A DNA stretch of 64,000 nt from NCBI GenBank assembly GCA_013399305.1, contig VXAI01000194.1, forward strand, positions 248,001 to 312,000. Direction: 5' to 3'. The position numbers were made by a program, and so were the translations under genes. This document shows positions 62,479 through 64,000 of the stretch, piece after piece. Positions within the stretch are counted from its first letter, which is position 1, and every line of letters begins with the position of its first letter. This DNA comes from Rostratula benghalensis. Lineage: Eukaryota; Chordata; Aves; Charadriiformes; Rostratulidae. The notes under the pieces were generated by a model. It saw nothing but the letters and a program-made list of their open reading frames with translations. It searched no databases and had not been told where the DNA came from.

Positions 62479-62790
62479 GAAGAGCAATTGAAGGAGCTGG
62501 GACTGTTCCGTTTGGGGAGGAGGAGGCTGAGGGGAGACCTCATCCCTCTCTACAACTGCTTGAAAGGACACTGTAGAGAGGTTGGTGCTGGTCTCTTCTC
62601 ACAGGGAATGAGAAAGAGAGGGAATGGTTTCAAGCTGCACCAGGGTAGGTTTAGGCTGAACATTAGGAAAGAATTCTTCCCAGAAAGAGTGGTCAGACCC
62701 TGGACTGGGCTGCCCAGGGAGGGGGTTGAGTCCCCATCCCTGGCTGTGTTTGAGAGTGGTTGAGATGCGGTGTTGGGGGATCTGGTGTAG
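62461..62790 (+). pseudogene. CR1 ORF2 C-terminal fragment (reverse-transcriptase polyprotein tail)
   Basis: CR1 ORF2 encodes an endonuclease/reverse transcriptase needed for retrotransposition. Only the last part, downstream of the polymerase core, remains. The frame is open from 62461 to a stop at 62761-62763 and shows the recurrent CR1 tail motifs [43 protein letters not shown] and [14 protein letters not shown]. Compared with the usual end, the stop comes about nine codons early; the expected family stop aligns with TAG at 62788-62790. With no endonuclease or catalytic polymerase residues it cannot be active. The ATG at 62461 is fortuitous. Confidence 0.9.
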
Positions 62791-62872
62791 GGGAGAAATC
62801 TGTAGAGTGGGGCTGGTGGTTGGACTCCATGATCCCAGGGGACTTTTCCAACCTGAATGATTCTAGGATTCT
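62461..62872 (+). mobile_element. CR1 LINE, 5'-truncated, 3' end of ORF2 plus 3' UTR
   Basis: About 412 bp of CR1 are present, starting within the last part of ORF2 and ending with the CR1 terminal signature: a GGTTGGACTCCATGATC-like block, GACTTTTCCAACCTGAATG, then ATTCTAGGATTCTG in place of the perfect octamer array. The copy is longer and better preserved than the one at 56360-56525 and has the same orientation. Its coding part remains almost uninterrupted. Precise age and subfamily need consensus comparison. Confidence 0.95.
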
Positions 62873-64000
62873 GTTGCTACAGAAAATAGTTCATGTGCTT
62901 AATCATCTCTTTGGACCTTTTGAGCTCATTTTAGGGACTGGACATTGATTTTCTGGATGGCATTCAGAGTGCAGTTCTTAAGTACACCATATCCTTCTAC
63001 AAAGTTATCCTGTAATATTAAAAAAAGAACTTTGGGCTTGTGTTTTCAGTGCTGGGACCTGAGCCATGCTGTGTCAGATCGCTCCTGGGGATGGGGTTGA
63101 GCAGAGCCATACATCACCCTCTCGCCAGCGCTGTGCCTCGCACCAGTGCTATCTGAAAACGGGAAGAAACTGCCCAAGAAGGGGACAGTAGAGTTATGAT
63201 GTGTCTTATTGATTGATCTGCACAACAGAAGTGAAAGAATATAAAAAGAGAGTTTAGATAATACAAAGGTAGACGTTTTCAGTCCCAACTTAGGGTCATC
63301 AGGAATTCTATAATGATAACTTTAACTCATCCACTTCACTTAGGTATTGCAGCACGGGATAATATATGACACATCAGTCAGAAAGCTCGGTGGCAAAAGC
63401 AGGACAATATTTTGAAAGCTGTGTCCTTGGAATATTGTCCCCTTCAAACAAGTGGAGAACCAAATCATTGTGAAGTACATTTATCTCTCTCTAGACTCTG
63501 TGCTGCGTCCCCAGTTATTAGGAGAAGAAAAAAGCCCTGCCAGAGCGAGGAAAGCTAAATTTTGCCATGAAAAATTCACAGAACAGCTGATCTCACCTTG
63601 ATGTCTTCTGCGGGTACGGCTCCATAAATCTCAGTGCCCGTGGTTAGTGCTGAGCTGCAGCACCAGCACCCAGCCAGAGATTAGATCAGAGAGAGAGGAG
63701 GAGAAAAAGATTCAACAGCCACCCGGATTTCAACCCCAAGAGTAAGAAGCTGGAAGAGGTTTCCAAACAACCAGGTGGCTGCAAAGCGTTAGGAGCAGTG
63801 AGCAGGATTCTGACTGTACCCATGGTGGGGTGAGCTGGAGCTGGGCATTCAGGATGGAGAAAGGGCTCAGGGTCTGCTCCCCCAGACCTTCCCAGCTGAC
63901 AGCACTCAGCTTGAACCACAGTCCTAGAGTTTGGAAAGAAAATATTTCCAAACCCCCTCATTTTCCTGGAAGCCTGTCCGAAAGTATAATAAAGAAAAAA
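62873..64000. other. Non-coding unique sequence to window end
   Basis: Nothing is recognised after the CR1. Frames are under 92 codons. The final bases are A-rich (AATAAAGAAAAAA), possibly by chance; no transcript end can be assigned from them. Confidence 0.55.

Noticed and set aside
63960..64000. Terminal AATAAAG plus A-run as a transcript 3' end
   Set aside because: AATAAA is common in AT-rich DNA, no open frame or exon leads into it, and the window ends immediately.
1..64000. Bacterial or phage-type systems, CRISPR arrays, tRNA or rRNA genes
   Set aside because: No regularly spaced repeats, no cloverleaf-like sequence noticed, no rRNA signature, and the repeat content is that of a bird nuclear genome.
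1..64000. Endogenous retrovirus or LTR
   Set aside because: No paired LTR-like direct repeats, primer-binding site or retroviral domain was seen by eye; a sensitive library search was not possible.

Overview
The window looks like nuclear DNA from a bird, or less likely another archosaur. The main evidence is two 5'-truncated CR1 LINE 3' ends (56360-56525 and 62461-62872) that finish in the ATTCTATG-like tail typical of avian CR1. Around them are weak, very old amniote repeats: a CR1/L3-type 3' end at 24498-24604, MIR-like fragments at 29678-29755 and 54189-54272, and fainter pieces. Composition is mixed, CpG is sparse, and many short A/T tracts and microsatellites occur. There is no bacterial-style gene packing, no Shine-Dalgarno-spaced ORFs, no rRNA or tRNA and no CRISPR array.

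No protein-coding gene can be assigned with confidence. Apart from the CR1 tail, no open reading frame was recognised as a known protein; nearly all are short, overlap other frames and look random. The longest (301 codons, minus strand, 55825-56730) runs antisense through a CR1 copy and is judged fortuitous. The one translation that does resemble a known protein is the C-terminal tail of CR1 ORF2 at 62461-62763. The window is best read as an intergenic desert or the inside of a very large intron.

Layout: 1-24 kb is unique sequence with simple repeats, an A-rich tract flanked by 8-bp direct repeats (6100-6157), a 15-bp minisatellite (16578-16630) and two small CpG clusters (19375-19487 and 20840-21170). 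24-36 kb holds most of the old repeat relics. 36-51 kb holds AT-rich blocks that look like conserved non-coding DNA, several short segments with good splice-like boundaries, and palindromes resembling transcription-factor sites. 51-64 kb is again mostly unique, with the two CR1 insertions, both on the plus strand.

The best targets for a second look are the splice-bounded open segments (41752-41812 plus, 42974-43064 minus), a possible non-coding exon (21790-21984), the CpG-retaining AT-rich block near 37.0-37.3 kb, the SOX-like inverted repeat at 50392-50408, the 22-bp palindrome at 46926-46947 and the duplicated junction of the CR1 copy at 62438-62478. I found no convincing undescribed system. 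Every regulatory or exon call is a hypothesis that needs cross-species alignment or RNA-seq.
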